DNA of 64,000 bases, taken from contig DAIUAL010000001.1 in assembly GCA_036847245.1 (NCBI GenBank), positions 8,733-72,732 of the forward strand, given 5' to 3'. How positions within the stretch are numbered: the first letter of the stretch is position 1; every line of letters begins with the position of its first letter. This stretch comes from UBA4661 sp002405405. Its GTDB lineage: Bacteria > Bacteroidota > Ignavibacteria > Kapaibacteriales > UBA4661. The notes beneath the pieces were generated by a model, which saw nothing but the letters and a program-made list of their open reading frames with translations, was not told the origin of the DNA and ran no database searches. The translations under genes and the position numbers were made by a program. Shown piece after piece: positions 1-7,693 of this stretch.

Positions 1-81
1 AACTTTTCCAAAATAAAGTACGGTCCCATCGTAGGGCAGGATATTATGCGGATTGGCAATGTCAGCCGGAAAGAGCATCAT
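1..81 (-). CDS. AlkB-like 2OG-Fe(II) dioxygenase, N-terminal fragment (cut by window edge)
   Basis: From an ATG at 81 the minus-strand frame stays open to the window edge (27 codons). The visible residues include ILPYDGTVLYFGKV, which resembles the N-terminal signature of the short ALKBH2-like AlkB family (N-L-L-P-x-D-G-x-V-x-Y-x-G). These enzymes are Fe(II)/2-oxoglutarate dioxygenases that repair alkylated bases. The start lies only 4 bases beyond the kdsB stop, so both are probably on one transcript. The catalytic HxD...H residues lie outside the window, so the call rests on a short stretch only. Confidence 0.5.
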   Translation of the reverse strand, partial: MMLFPADIANPHNILPYDGTVLYFGKV

Positions 82-85
82 ATAA

Positions 86-883
86 TCATACAACTGTCGA
101 GCGTGAACGCAATGCCGATTCGACTTGTGCAACATCATCGGGTGTATCGATAGCATATAACACACTGTCGGTAGGTACGCAATGGTAATATGCACCGGCT
201 TCAAGCAGTCGGAGTTGCTCTAATTGCTCTGTTTGTTCCAACACGGAGGGAGCAAGTCGAACAAACTGCTCCAAGGCAGAGCGGCGATATGCATAGATAC
301 CGATATGTTTCATGTAGGGATAGTGCGCCAGCATGTCCGCAGTTGTCAAACCTGTCGAAGTCATAGCACCTCGAACATAAGGAATCGGCGAACGAGAAAA
401 ATATAATGCGCGCCTTGTTTGTGTCATTGCGACGGTAACGACAGCAGGATTGGTTAAATCATTGGCATTGATAATTCGTGTAATCGGTGTTGCGACATCG
501 GCTTGAGGAGTACTTTGTAATGCTTCTACCAAGGGGTCGAGAACATCGGCTGATATGAGCGGTTCGTCACCTTGAATATTCACAATAGTTGAAAAGTGTG
601 TTGCTGAGTCGGCTTCGTATTGTGTAAGTGCGGCTACAATGCGGTCGGTGCCCGAAGGAAGATCGGAATGTGTCATGACCACCGGAATGCCATGATGGCG
701 ACACTCCTCGGCAATGGCAGAATGATCGGTTGCGACAACAACAACATCAATGAGTTTCGATGTAATTGCTCCTTCATACACATGGCGAATCATACTTTTG
801 CCGAGCAAATTCACTAAAGGTTTTGCAGGAAAACGAGTAGAAGCGTACCGAGCAGGAATAATACCTATCGTAGATTGCGTCAT
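86..883 (-). CDS. kdsB: 3-deoxy-manno-octulosonate cytidylyltransferase (CMP-KDO synthetase)
   Basis: Activates KDO with CTP to give CMP-KDO, the donor used to build the inner core of lipopolysaccharide; acts in the cytoplasm. The N terminus carries the nucleotide-binding motif IIPARYASTRFPAKPL, followed by NIQGDEPLI in mid-protein and the C-terminal IDTPDDVAQVE, all typical of KdsB. The protein is about 265 residues, close to the family's usual 245-260. I chose the ATG at 883; an in-frame TTG at 898 would add five residues before the conserved start. Its presence shows that the organism has an LPS-type outer membrane. An AlkB-like gene follows 4 bases downstream and gatC lies upstream on the same strand. 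Confidence 0.95.
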   Translation of the reverse strand: MTQSTIGIIPARYASTRFPAKPLVNLLGKSMIRHVYEGAITSKLIDVVVVATDHSAIAEECRHHGIPVVMTHSDLPSGTDRIVAALTQYEADSATHFSTIVNIQGDEPLISADVLDPLVEALQSTPQADVATPITRIINANDLTNPAVVTVAMTQTRRALYFSRSPIPYVRGAMTSTGLTTADMLAHYPYMKHIGIYAYRRSALEQFVRLAPSVLEQTEQLEQLRLLEAGAYYHCVPTDSVLYAIDTPDDVAQVESALRSRSTVV

Positions 884-927
884 GATAGACTTAGTCAAGA
901 AGCGATGAGCAAGAATGAAGAGAAAAA

Positions 928-1212
928 CTATTCGATAACTTTCGGCACTTTGAAAAACACTTCATTGTGTTTGGGGGCATTAGCGAGTGCTTCTTTTGTG
1001 GAGAGCGATGGCTCAACAACATCATCGCGGAAGACATTCCCATATTCCATAACGGTTTTTAGTGGTTCTACACCCTCGGTATCGACAGCAGCAAGAGCAT
1101 CAAAATACTCGACGATATTACCGAATGATGATGAAAAAGCGTTAAGCTCTTCTTCGGTGAATTTGAGGCGCGAAAGCACGGCAATGTTTTCGATTTCTTC
1201 TCGTGTAACCAT
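928..1212 (-). CDS. gatC: Asp-tRNA(Asn)/Glu-tRNA(Gln) amidotransferase subunit C
   Basis: Small structural subunit of the GatCAB amidotransferase, which converts mischarged Glu-tRNA(Gln) or Asp-tRNA(Asn) to the correct amide. The 94-residue product begins MVTREEIENIAVLSRL and contains the family's typical F-T-E-E-E-L region and the conserved stretch around EPLKTV, followed by F-R-x-D-V. The frame is open further upstream to 1275, but the ATG at 1212 gives the normal GatC length and N terminus. The catalytic subunit gatA is in this window at 26155-27576, far away and on the other strand. gatB is not in the window. Scattered gat genes are common outside Firmicutes. Confidence 0.9.
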   Translation of the reverse strand: MVTREEIENIAVLSRLKFTEEELNAFSSSFGNIVEYFDALAAVDTEGVEPLKTVMEYGNVFRDDVVEPSLSTKEALANAPKHNEVFFKVPKVIE

Positions 1213-1278
1213 ACTGCGTTGTCTTAGAGAAATGAATGTAGAAATGTGAATAAGTGATTGCAATTTACAACTCATTAT

Positions 1279-1316
1279 CCATATTCATCGTCTCCATCCA
1301 TATTCATCGTCTCCAT
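1279..1316. repeat. perfect 19-bp tandem duplication upstream of gatC
   Basis: Two adjacent identical copies of ccatattcatcgtctccat (1279-1297 and 1298-1316). They lie between gatC and the next gene, a short distance upstream of the gatC start, so they fall in its promoter or leader region. This is most likely a slippage duplication; no known operator is recognised. Confidence 0.8.
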
Positions 1317-1334
1317 TCAGAGCATGGGTTTATG

Positions 1335-1898
1335 CTACACATTCAGCGGATCGGTAGGTGAAGCAGAATACGACGATGGGGCTGATGGTGAGGATTGTAC
1401 AGACGACGACACAGGGCTAGCGGCTGTGGTTGAATTTGTCTGCGGGGCATGTGTTTGTGGAGTCTGTGCTTGTACCGATGCTTTGTCAATAGACTGTCGT
1501 AAATGCTTATCCTCGATTGATTGTTCTAAGTGCATTGTATAGCTGCGTAAATCTGCAAGATTTTGTCGTAGTTCACGAAGTTCTTCGATGACTTCGGGTG
1601 ATGATGAAGATCGTGTATTTTCTGTTGCCGCGATTTTCTTTGAAAGAAAAGCCGTTGCCACTGCCGCACCGGCAACAGCAAAAACAGGAAGCATAAGTGC
1701 TTTAGTGCCGCCCATTGCCACGAGTGGTATAGAAATACCTGCGATACCAACAACCATACCCCAAATTTCTTGAATTAATTTGAGTGTTGGGTTTTTACGA
1801 CCTTGCTCTAACTCAATCGTTTTCTCAAGTAGTTTTAAATCTTTTTTACTGCGTACAAACTCTTGATTTTGCTTTATCATGTCATGCAATGTACTCAT
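1335..1898 (-). CDS. membrane protein of unknown function, paralogue of 1910-2335
   Basis: I do not recognise a named family. The 187-residue product has a charged N-terminal 40 residues, then two predicted membrane segments (about residues 41-63, IWGMVVGIAGISIPLVAMG, and about 67-87). A helical charged region with the block DLRSYTMHLEQSIEDKHLRQ follows at about 115-135, then a long tail rich in S, P, T and Q. The IWG-VVG-AGISIPL segment and the HLEQSI-DK-LR-IDKA block are nearly identical in the gene immediately upstream, so the two arose by tandem duplication. The 11-bp gap implies co-transcription. Both termini are probably cytoplasmic with a helical hairpin in the membrane; this topology is inferred. 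Confidence 0.75.
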   Translation of the reverse strand: MSTLHDMIKQNQEFVRSKKDLKLLEKTIELEQGRKNPTLKLIQEIWGMVVGIAGISIPLVAMGGTKALMLPVFAVAGAAVATAFLSKKIAATENTRSSSSPEVIEELRELRQNLADLRSYTMHLEQSIEDKHLRQSIDKASVQAQTPQTHAPQTNSTTAASPVSSSVQSSPSAPSSYSASPTDPLNV

Positions 1899-1909
1899 GT
1901 GTATCTCCT

Positions 1910-2335
1910 TTATTGAGCATCCTGCGGAGGCAGTTGCTGTTGTTGTTGGGCTTGTTTTTCGGCTTTATCAATCGCTAAGCGGAGTTGCTTGTCGTCGATG
2001 GATTGTTCCAAATGCATGACATAACCACGCAGATCGCTAATGCTTTGTTGTATTGCTTGGAGCTGTTGATACGACTGTGTATCGGGCATTGACGGCAGGG
2101 TCATGGTTGGTGCACCACTATTACGTGTACGCCAAATAACAAGAGAAGAAATTGTTGCGCCTACAACCCCAATAATGGGGAGCATCACCATACCCGGTTC
2201 ATTCGAAACACCAATGAGTGGTATGGATATACCGGCTAATCCGACAACACAACCCCAAATGGTTTTAATCAAACTGATCGGACTTTTGCTTCGTTCTTCG
2301 TGAAGACGTAAGTATTCCAAGACATTGTTATTCAT
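1910..2335 (-). CDS. membrane protein of unknown function, paralogue of 1335-1898
   Basis: A 141-residue product with the same plan as its downstream neighbour: a short charged N terminus, two predicted membrane segments (about 22-43, IWGCVVGLAGISIPLIGV, and about 47-67), and a helical region with DLRGYVMHLEQSIDDKQLRL at about 100-120. It ends in a glutamine-rich tail. The two proteins are clearly homologous through the membrane hairpin and the HLEQSI-DK block but diverge at both ends. It lies between phoH and its paralogue, all on the minus strand. No catalytic motif is visible. A structural or adaptor membrane protein is possible, but no function can be assigned. Confidence 0.75.
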   Translation of the reverse strand: MNNNVLEYLRLHEERSKSPISLIKTIWGCVVGLAGISIPLIGVSNEPGMVMLPIIGVVGATISSLVIWRTRNSGAPTMTLPSMPDTQSYQQLQAIQQSISDLRGYVMHLEQSIDDKQLRLAIDKAEKQAQQQQQLPPQDAQ

Positions 2336-2432
2336 GACGACAAGGGATCAAAAGAGTTAAGAAAATCATAACGCACATGCAGAAGCATACGAGCAATTGT
2401 TAAAAAGGTTGCTGTGAGTACTTACTGCACAT

Positions 2433-3479
2433 TCATTCTGCAGGCACTTCGCTTAGCGGTGTTGATGGATGTTCCTGCTCCGAGTCTGCTTGCTTTTTCC
2501 GTTTTTGTTCGATGATCTTGTCGCGTCGCTCATAAGCATCAATAATTTCTGCAACCAATTTATGGCGTACAACATCGGCTTTGCTGAAGCTCGCAAACGC
2601 GATGCCTTGGATATTCTGCAAGGTGTCGCGTGCATCAATCAAACCTGACCGTGTTTTTGTAGGAAGGTCAATTTGAGTAACATCACCGGTAACGATAGCT
2701 TTCGAGTTGCGTCCTAAACGTGTGAGAAACATTTTCATTTGTGTCGGAGTTGTGTTCTGTGCTTCGTCCAAAATGATGAAAGAATTATTCAAGGTTCTGC
2801 CACGCATATATGCAAGCGGAATGATCTCAACAACTTTTTTATCCATCATACTCTTGAGTTTTTCAGCACCTGCCATTTCCACCAAAGCATCTAGTAATGG
2901 ACGTAAATACGGATCAACTTTTTCCATAAAATCCCCCGGCAAAAAACCAAGTGATTCCCCTGCTTCGACAACCGGTCGTGTAAGAACAATACGACTGACT
3001 GCTCGGCGTTTGAGCGCCGAAAGTGCTAAGGCAATTGCCATATAGGTTTTGCCTGTACCTGCCGGACCGATAGCAAAAACAATATCGTTCTTTTGCACTT
3101 TGTCGGCATATTCTTGTTGTGCTGTATTACGTGCTTTGATGGTTTCGTTAGTTGCGGGATAAATCACTGCAGGCATGGCACTGCCTTCTTTGGTTGATGT
3201 TGATCGCTCGCCGATACCACCGCCTACCAGATCAATTACTGTCATAACATCATTAGTCGAAAGAGAATTCGTACGCCGAATAATGTACTGTAATTCGAGG
3301 AGGATTTTTTCGATAGTGCGTACATCATTACTGTTGCCTCGTATAATCAAAGAGTCGCCCCGCAGTGCAAGCGTTGCATCAAAACGATTTTCGAGCAAAA
3401 GCAAATTGCTGTCATTATATCCAAAGAGCGTGAGCGTATCAATGTTTTCAAGGCGTATTTTTTTTTCGACAAAGTCCAT
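2433..3479 (-). CDS. phoH: PhoH family ATPase (YbeZ type)
   Basis: A cytoplasmic P-loop ATPase of the PhoH/YbeZ group, which in other bacteria is linked to RNA metabolism and works with the endoribonuclease YbeY. The 348-residue length is normal for the family. The Walker A motif is GPAGTGKTYMAIA at about residues 137-149 and the Walker B-type motif is FIILDEAQNTTPTQMK at about 234-249. A sensor-like stretch VTGDVTQIDLP follows. The N-terminal 100 residues form the usual KH-like region. The C terminus is a charged tail. ybeY is not adjacent here. The gene is the first on this strand after the terminator at 3566-3607, so it probably has its own promoter in 3480-3565. Confidence 0.92.
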   Translation of the reverse strand: MDFVEKKIRLENIDTLTLFGYNDSNLLLLENRFDATLALRGDSLIIRGNSNDVRTIEKILLELQYIIRRTNSLSTNDVMTVIDLVGGGIGERSTSTKEGSAMPAVIYPATNETIKARNTAQQEYADKVQKNDIVFAIGPAGTGKTYMAIALALSALKRRAVSRIVLTRPVVEAGESLGFLPGDFMEKVDPYLRPLLDALVEMAGAEKLKSMMDKKVVEIIPLAYMRGRTLNNSFIILDEAQNTTPTQMKMFLTRLGRNSKAIVTGDVTQIDLPTKTRSGLIDARDTLQNIQGIAFASFSKADVVRHKLVAEIIDAYERRDKIIEQKRKKQADSEQEHPSTPLSEVPAE

Positions 3480-3565
3480 AAGCAGTGTTGCGAGAAATGG
3501 TGAAAAAGCCGAAGAATAAGAAGATAAGAGATTAGTATTGCAAAAGAATGAACGAAGATTCCGCT

Positions 3566-3607
3566 AAAAGCAAACGTCCTGCAACCAAAAAATAGCAGGA
3601 CGTTTGC
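3566..3607 (-). terminator. rho-independent terminator after the LysM-domain gene
   Basis: A perfect 13-bp inverted repeat (gcaaacgtcctgc at 3570-3582 and its complement at 3595-3607) with a 12-base loop. On the minus strand it is followed by a short TTTT run at 3569-3566. It lies 27 bases past the stop of the minus-strand gene at 3634-4545. Confidence 0.8.
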
Positions 3608-3633
3608 ACAAAGTTTATGACGCAAAAAGAATG

Positions 3634-4545
3634 TTAGTTAGCACCGCTTTTTGCTTTGGAGTCAGAAGGTTTTGTGACTTCTTTTTTTGCATCGGGTGTT
3701 GTTGTACCTGCATTTGACTCTGCTTTTTCAGCAGCTATACGTTTGTTGCGGAAATAGCGACGTTCTGCTTTTTTCTCATCATCAGATTTGTCGGTTTTCT
3801 TGGGGATTTCCAATTTTTGACCGGGTTGAATGATGTCAGGATTGCGCACTAAGTCTTTGTTCGCAAGCCATACTTTCGTCCACATAAACGGATCATCATA
3901 GATGTCAGCTTTGCCTGCGATATTCCACAAACAGTCGCGGTCTTTTGCCCATGTACCAACTGTGTAGAATTTGGTTTTGGGTTCGCGGTACAAACCTTTG
4001 ATGTCTTTGGCAACAGCGATAACACGATTGAAAAATTCAGGTAAGACCGCAATTTTTTCTCCGCGCAATTTTGTTACTTCCGCATCAAGTTCACGCACTT
4101 CTGCTTGACGCTCCAAGAGTTGGTCATCATTGAGTGCTTTTAACTCGCGGACGCGACCTTCGAGGCGACCAAGTCGCTCACGAAAACGATTGATATCATC
4201 TTTGCTTCCACCCACGAGAGCAAGTAAATCATCTTCGCATTTTTTTGCGGCAGCTTGCAAGGAGGCAAGTTGCTTTTCGTTGTCGGCAAGTTGCTGTTGG
4301 CGCTTTGCAAGAATGGCATCGAGCTGGCGCAATACTTCTTGAAATTCCGCGATAGCAATTTTGCCGTCTTCTTCAGTCATTTGTTTTTGCAATTCCTCAA
4401 AACTTCCCGATAAGATGATCGTGCGAGGATTTTTAGGGTCTTTGCTGGTGTATTGATACAGCGGGGGCAATTGTTGTGCAAGCAGGGTACTGCCGACAAA
4501 AGCGATTGCACAGAGTGCTGTAAACCATGTTCGTAGATTTTTCAT
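3634..4545 (-). CDS. exported coiled-coil protein with C-terminal LysM-like domain
   Basis: A 303-residue protein that begins with a Sec signal peptide (MKNLRTWFTALCAIAFVGS, cleavage probably after LLAQ). Residues about 60-165 are a long charged coiled coil. A LysM-like domain follows (about 190-250), ending in the typical NPDIIQPGQKLEIPK, and then a K/E/T-rich disordered tail. LysM domains bind peptidoglycan, so the protein likely sits in the periplasm and contacts the wall. The small coiled-coil lipoprotein at 4576-4932 lies 30 bases upstream on the same strand, so the two are likely co-transcribed and may act together, for example linking membrane and wall. The function is not known. Confidence 0.8.
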   Translation of the reverse strand: MKNLRTWFTALCAIAFVGSTLLAQQLPPLYQYTSKDPKNPRTIILSGSFEELQKQMTEEDGKIAIAEFQEVLRQLDAILAKRQQQLADNEKQLASLQAAAKKCEDDLLALVGGSKDDINRFRERLGRLEGRVRELKALNDDQLLERQAEVRELDAEVTKLRGEKIAVLPEFFNRVIAVAKDIKGLYREPKTKFYTVGTWAKDRDCLWNIAGKADIYDDPFMWTKVWLANKDLVRNPDIIQPGQKLEIPKKTDKSDDEKKAERRYFRNKRIAAEKAESNAGTTTPDAKKEVTKPSDSKAKSGAN

Positions 4546-4575
4546 GTAAAAAGCTCCGATGAATAAGAGTTGCGA

Positions 4576-4932
4576 TTATTTTTGCTTTTTGGCGTTTGTG
4601 TCGTTGACCGGTTCGGGTACTGCCTTGGTTGTGTCTTTGGGAGCAGGCGGTGTCCAATCAGGCCATACATTAGGCCATGTAGCAAGGCGACTTTGCACGC
4701 CCGCTTTACGATCTTCGCACTCTTTCACATCGGCTTGACGTGCTTTGAGTTCTGGCTCGAGTCGAGCAATATCTTGCTCAACTTTGGCAATTGCTTCGCG
4801 CTTCTGACCTTCTTCGCGCTTCATAGTCATGAGTTGGTTGTATTGCTCTTGCGTCAGTTTGGGGGTACATGCCGTGAGAGCGGCAATGCACATGCCTGCT
4901 GAGGCAAAACGCAGAAGACGTGCTTTTTTCAT
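4576..4932 (-). CDS. small coiled-coil lipoprotein
   Basis: A 118-residue protein with a lipoprotein signal peptide whose lipobox is ALTAC, with the modified cysteine at about residue 22. A predicted coiled coil runs from about 28 to 75 (QEQYNQLMTMKREEGQKRE and on). The C terminus is rich in P, K and T. It is the first gene of a two-gene unit with the LysM protein downstream (gap 30 bases). Its size and architecture recall wall-spanning lipoproteins such as Lpp-like spacers, but no family is recognised and this is only an analogy. Confidence 0.75.
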   Translation of the reverse strand: MKKARLLRFASAGMCIAALTACTPKLTQEQYNQLMTMKREEGQKREAIAKVEQDIARLEPELKARQADVKECEDRKAGVQSRLATWPNVWPDWTPPAPKDTTKAVPEPVNDTNAKKQK

Positions 4933-4994
4933 CGTTCTTCCTTTACTTGAGTGAAACAGAATGTGAGGAGAAAATTATACTCTATAATCCAAAT

Positions 4995-5016
4995 GATGAA
5001 GCGATGACTTCATCGC
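4995..5016. other. two overlapping, mutually exclusive hairpins in a divergent intergenic region
   Basis: gatgaag (4995-5001) can pair with cttcatc (5008-5014), or gcgatg (5001-5006) can pair with catcgc (5011-5016); the two stems exclude each other. The element sits between the divergent lipoprotein gene and the methionine-synthase reactivation gene. No T run follows. It may be chance, or a regulatory element; no known riboswitch consensus (SAM, cobalamin) is visible around it. Confidence 0.3.
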
Positions 5017-5234
5017 ATATCATGACTCGTGCTATGCATATCCTTGCGTAGGACGGTCATGTAACGTACACAACAATCCGCAATATACGATTTCCATGTT
5101 TTTTTCGGGAACAAATGGAAACCGACCGGAAGAGCCGTAACTTTGTGCTTGCCTATAGTTGCTTGGGGCAATTGCTATGCCAACTCTCTTTGTGCTACTG
5201 TTATTTGTTTTTGCTGTTTCTTTGGGAAAGTCTT

Positions 5235-6170
5235 ATGAGCTATGTGCCTATGCGTCCGCATGTGTTGGGAATAACGGTAGTGGATGATATTCCACTGACT
5301 ACTTTACGAGAATACATTGATTGGACACCCTTTTTTTTGTCATGGGAATTACGTGGAAAATACCCTGCCATCTTTGATGATCCGGTTGTCGGCGAAGAGT
5401 CGCGTAAACTCTTTGCAGAAGCAAATGTGCTGATTGATCGCATTGTTGCCGAAAAATCACTCCGCGCCAAAGCTGTGTGCGGATTGTTTCCGGCGAATGC
5501 ACTTGACAATGACGACATTGAAGTTTATGCCGATGATACGCGCACATCAGTGCTTGCTACCTTGCATTGTTTGCGACAACAATCGCAAAAATCAACTACG
5601 GTGCCGAATCTTTCGTTGTCGGATTTTATTGCGCCAAAGCGTACAGGTATTGCCGACTATATGGGGGCATTTGCGGTTACTGCAGGGCATGGCACAGATG
5701 AATTGTGTGCTTACTACGAAAAACAGAATGATGATTTTTCTTCGATTATGGTCAAGGCAATCGCCGATCGTTTTGCTGAAGCGGCAGCAGAATGGCTTCA
5801 CGCGCAAGTACGCACCACATGGTGGGGCTATGCACCCGATGAACATCTCACGAATGAGTCGCTTATCAAAGAAGAATATCAAGGAATTCGACCTGCTCCG
5901 GGGTATCCGGCATGTCCTGATCACACGGAAAAACGCACACTCTTCAATTTGCTGTCCGTCGAACAACACACAGGTATGTTTTTAACGGAGAGCTGTGCAA
6001 TGTTTCCTGCGGCATCGGTATCCGGTTGGTATTTCGCACATCCGAAAGCAAAGTATTTCCCTCTAGGGCGTATCAATAAAGATCAAGTTGTTGATTATGC
6101 TCGACGGAAAAATATGTCCGTTGATGAAGTCGAACGATGGCTTGCACCAAACTTGGCGTATGATGTGTGA
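5235..6170 (+). CDS. stand-alone methionine synthase (MetH) reactivation domain
   Basis: The 311-residue product matches only the C-terminal AdoMet-binding activation domain of cobalamin-dependent methionine synthase, which re-methylates oxidised cob(II)alamin using AdoMet. Visible landmarks are YIDWTPFF near the start, ADRFAEAAAEWLHAQVR, RPAPGYPACPDHTEK, the TES-AM-PAASVSGWYFAHP stretch and the C-terminal VDEVERWLAPNLAYD. All are intact and in family order. The homocysteine, folate and cobalamin-binding domains of MetH are absent: there is no DxHxxG or related motif upstream and no coding sequence in this direction before 5115. I chose the ATG at 5235, which has gggaaag just upstream and begins at the conserved region; an in-frame ATG at 5115 would add a cysteine-rich, unrelated-looking extension. 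The rest of the enzyme must be encoded elsewhere. Confidence 0.88.
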   Translation: MSYVPMRPHVLGITVVDDIPLTTLREYIDWTPFFLSWELRGKYPAIFDDPVVGEESRKLFAEANVLIDRIVAEKSLRAKAVCGLFPANALDNDDIEVYADDTRTSVLATLHCLRQQSQKSTTVPNLSLSDFIAPKRTGIADYMGAFAVTAGHGTDELCAYYEKQNDDFSSIMVKAIADRFAEAAAEWLHAQVRTTWWGYAPDEHLTNESLIKEEYQGIRPAPGYPACPDHTEKRTLFNLLSVEQHTGMFLTESCAMFPAASVSGWYFAHPKAKYFPLGRINKDQVVDYARRKNMSVDEVERWLAPNLAYDV

Positions 6171-6248
6171 GACGGAAGATTACCGTGCCAATAAAGACGT
6201 TCTGATGATGTGCTGATGACAAGCACAGAGCGCGTATGTGCGGCATGA

Positions 6249-7595
6249 TTATCGATGTCCTTGTGATGGTTCTTCTTTTTTCACAAAGATACCCGCAGAC
6301 AGTGCCGAGCCATCGGTTGCAGAGGGCGAAAGCCGCACGTACACTTCGCGTGCCGAACCACCGATGATATAAACACCATAATTGGGTTCAACAAGATCAG
6401 TCATGCCATTCGGCAGAGGGTGAAGAATTTTCTGTACGGCAAAATACTCCTGAACAACCCATCGGTGTGGTACTGCCATTGCCAGCGACAATTGCCATAT
6501 TTCATGAGATACCGATTTGCCGATTATGACATCATCGCCTTCGCACCCATAATCGGATTTCAATACCCAGCGATCTTTATCCATTAAATCGAGGTGAAAT
6601 TCAGGATGCAGAACAGAAGCTGTTTGCAAATCGCTCAAACGATAGGTACGTGGCAGGTAGGTGCGGATAATTGACTGCTCATACGCCGAAAAGCGGTCGC
6701 AATAATGCCACAGTAATGCCATGCTGATTTTATTTTGCGTGAGAATTGCACCAAAAGGATTCACAATACAGGTCGTGCTATGATACTCGGCATTACATAA
6801 GAGCATGATTTCGCGATGTAGAGGGGTATTGTCAGGCAGAGGGAGCTCGTCGCTCCACGGCGATTGTCGTTCTGTCCACCAATCTGTTTTATAATGACGA
6901 ATCACAATGTCGATGGCTTCCCCAAACATACCAATACGATGAGGTGCGCTATCATGGGGCATCGGATGGAGATTAAACGGCGAACCAAGGACGCACTGCC
7001 ACCCGCGCTTTTCGAACCACGAACGGTACAATGCGATCATGGGCATATCCTCGGTAATTTCAGTTGGATAAAGCAAGGCAATACGTGGAGTTTCGGTGAG
7101 CAGTGTAGGATCAATAGTTGCTGTATAGCTTTTCCAGAGCATTGTACAGAAGCGTTCTTCCATCATGTCGTTGGGATCATGCCATGTTGAAGAATGCCCC
7201 GCCATACTGCGAAAGATACGATTGAGCAATACAGCTTCGGGTTCTCCGCTCGGCGTATCGCTATTCATTTCGCAGACTTGAATGCGTCCATCCTCGCAAA
7301 CAAAAGCATCAATGCGTGCAATACCATGCCATGCACCGCCGGAGGCAGACCACAAAAGTTGTTGATAGGGGAGAAATCCATACCACTCTTGTACAATGTC
7401 CGGTTCGGCAAGCAAGAGATCACACAAGCTATCATGCACTTGAGCAATACCTTCGGCAACATGGCAGAACTTTTCATAGAGTGCCGCGGATAAGATGCAA
7501 GGATTCGACGAAAAACGAGGCTTACCGTCAAGCCAAGGATCAGTAAGAATGCGCGTTGCAATTAATTGCTCAGCGAAGTGCGAGTAAGTATCCAT
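6249..7595 (-). CDS. ATP-grasp enzyme of the glutathionylspermidine synthase-like family
   Basis: A 448-residue cytoplasmic protein. The N-terminal half has the motif VCEMNSDTPSGEPEAVLLNR, matching the E-x-N-x-D-T-P-x-G-x-x-E-A region of the glutathionylspermidine synthase-like preATP-grasp domain. The C-terminal half has RWVLKSDYGCEGDDVIIGK, an ATP-grasp nucleotide-binding strand-loop, and HRWVVQEYF. Enzymes of this family ligate a carboxylate to an amine through an acyl-phosphate, but many members have unknown substrates. No amidase domain is fused, unlike E. coli Gss. It converges with the MetH reactivation gene and diverges from crtW, so neighbours give no clue to substrate. Confidence 0.75.
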   Translation of the reverse strand: MDTYSHFAEQLIATRILTDPWLDGKPRFSSNPCILSAALYEKFCHVAEGIAQVHDSLCDLLLAEPDIVQEWYGFLPYQQLLWSASGGAWHGIARIDAFVCEDGRIQVCEMNSDTPSGEPEAVLLNRIFRSMAGHSSTWHDPNDMMEERFCTMLWKSYTATIDPTLLTETPRIALLYPTEITEDMPMIALYRSWFEKRGWQCVLGSPFNLHPMPHDSAPHRIGMFGEAIDIVIRHYKTDWWTERQSPWSDELPLPDNTPLHREIMLLCNAEYHSTTCIVNPFGAILTQNKISMALLWHYCDRFSAYEQSIIRTYLPRTYRLSDLQTASVLHPEFHLDLMDKDRWVLKSDYGCEGDDVIIGKSVSHEIWQLSLAMAVPHRWVVQEYFAVQKILHPLPNGMTDLVEPNYGVYIIGGSAREVYVRLSPSATDGSALSAGIFVKKEEPSQGHR

Positions 7596-7596
7596 G

Positions 7597-7630
7597 TGAA
7601 AAGAGCCGTAATTTGAAAAGAGCCGAAATT
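7597..7630. repeat. 17-bp tandem repeat in the leader of the ATP-grasp gene
   Basis: tgaaaagagccgtaatt (7597-7613) is followed directly by tgaaaagagccgaaatt (7614-7630), with one mismatch. It starts one base upstream of the ATP-grasp start codon, between two divergent genes. It could be a slippage duplication or a pair of regulator half-sites. Confidence 0.7.
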
Positions 7631-7693
7631 TGAGAGGAAAAATTTGTCATGACACAGTAACTTGAGTAAAATACTTTTTTCTTTGATGTAGAA

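Noticed and set aside
5115..5234. N-terminal extension of the MetH reactivation protein
   Set aside because: The extra 40 residues are rich in Cys and Leu and unlike the family; the ATG at 5235 sits at the conserved start behind a purine-rich site.
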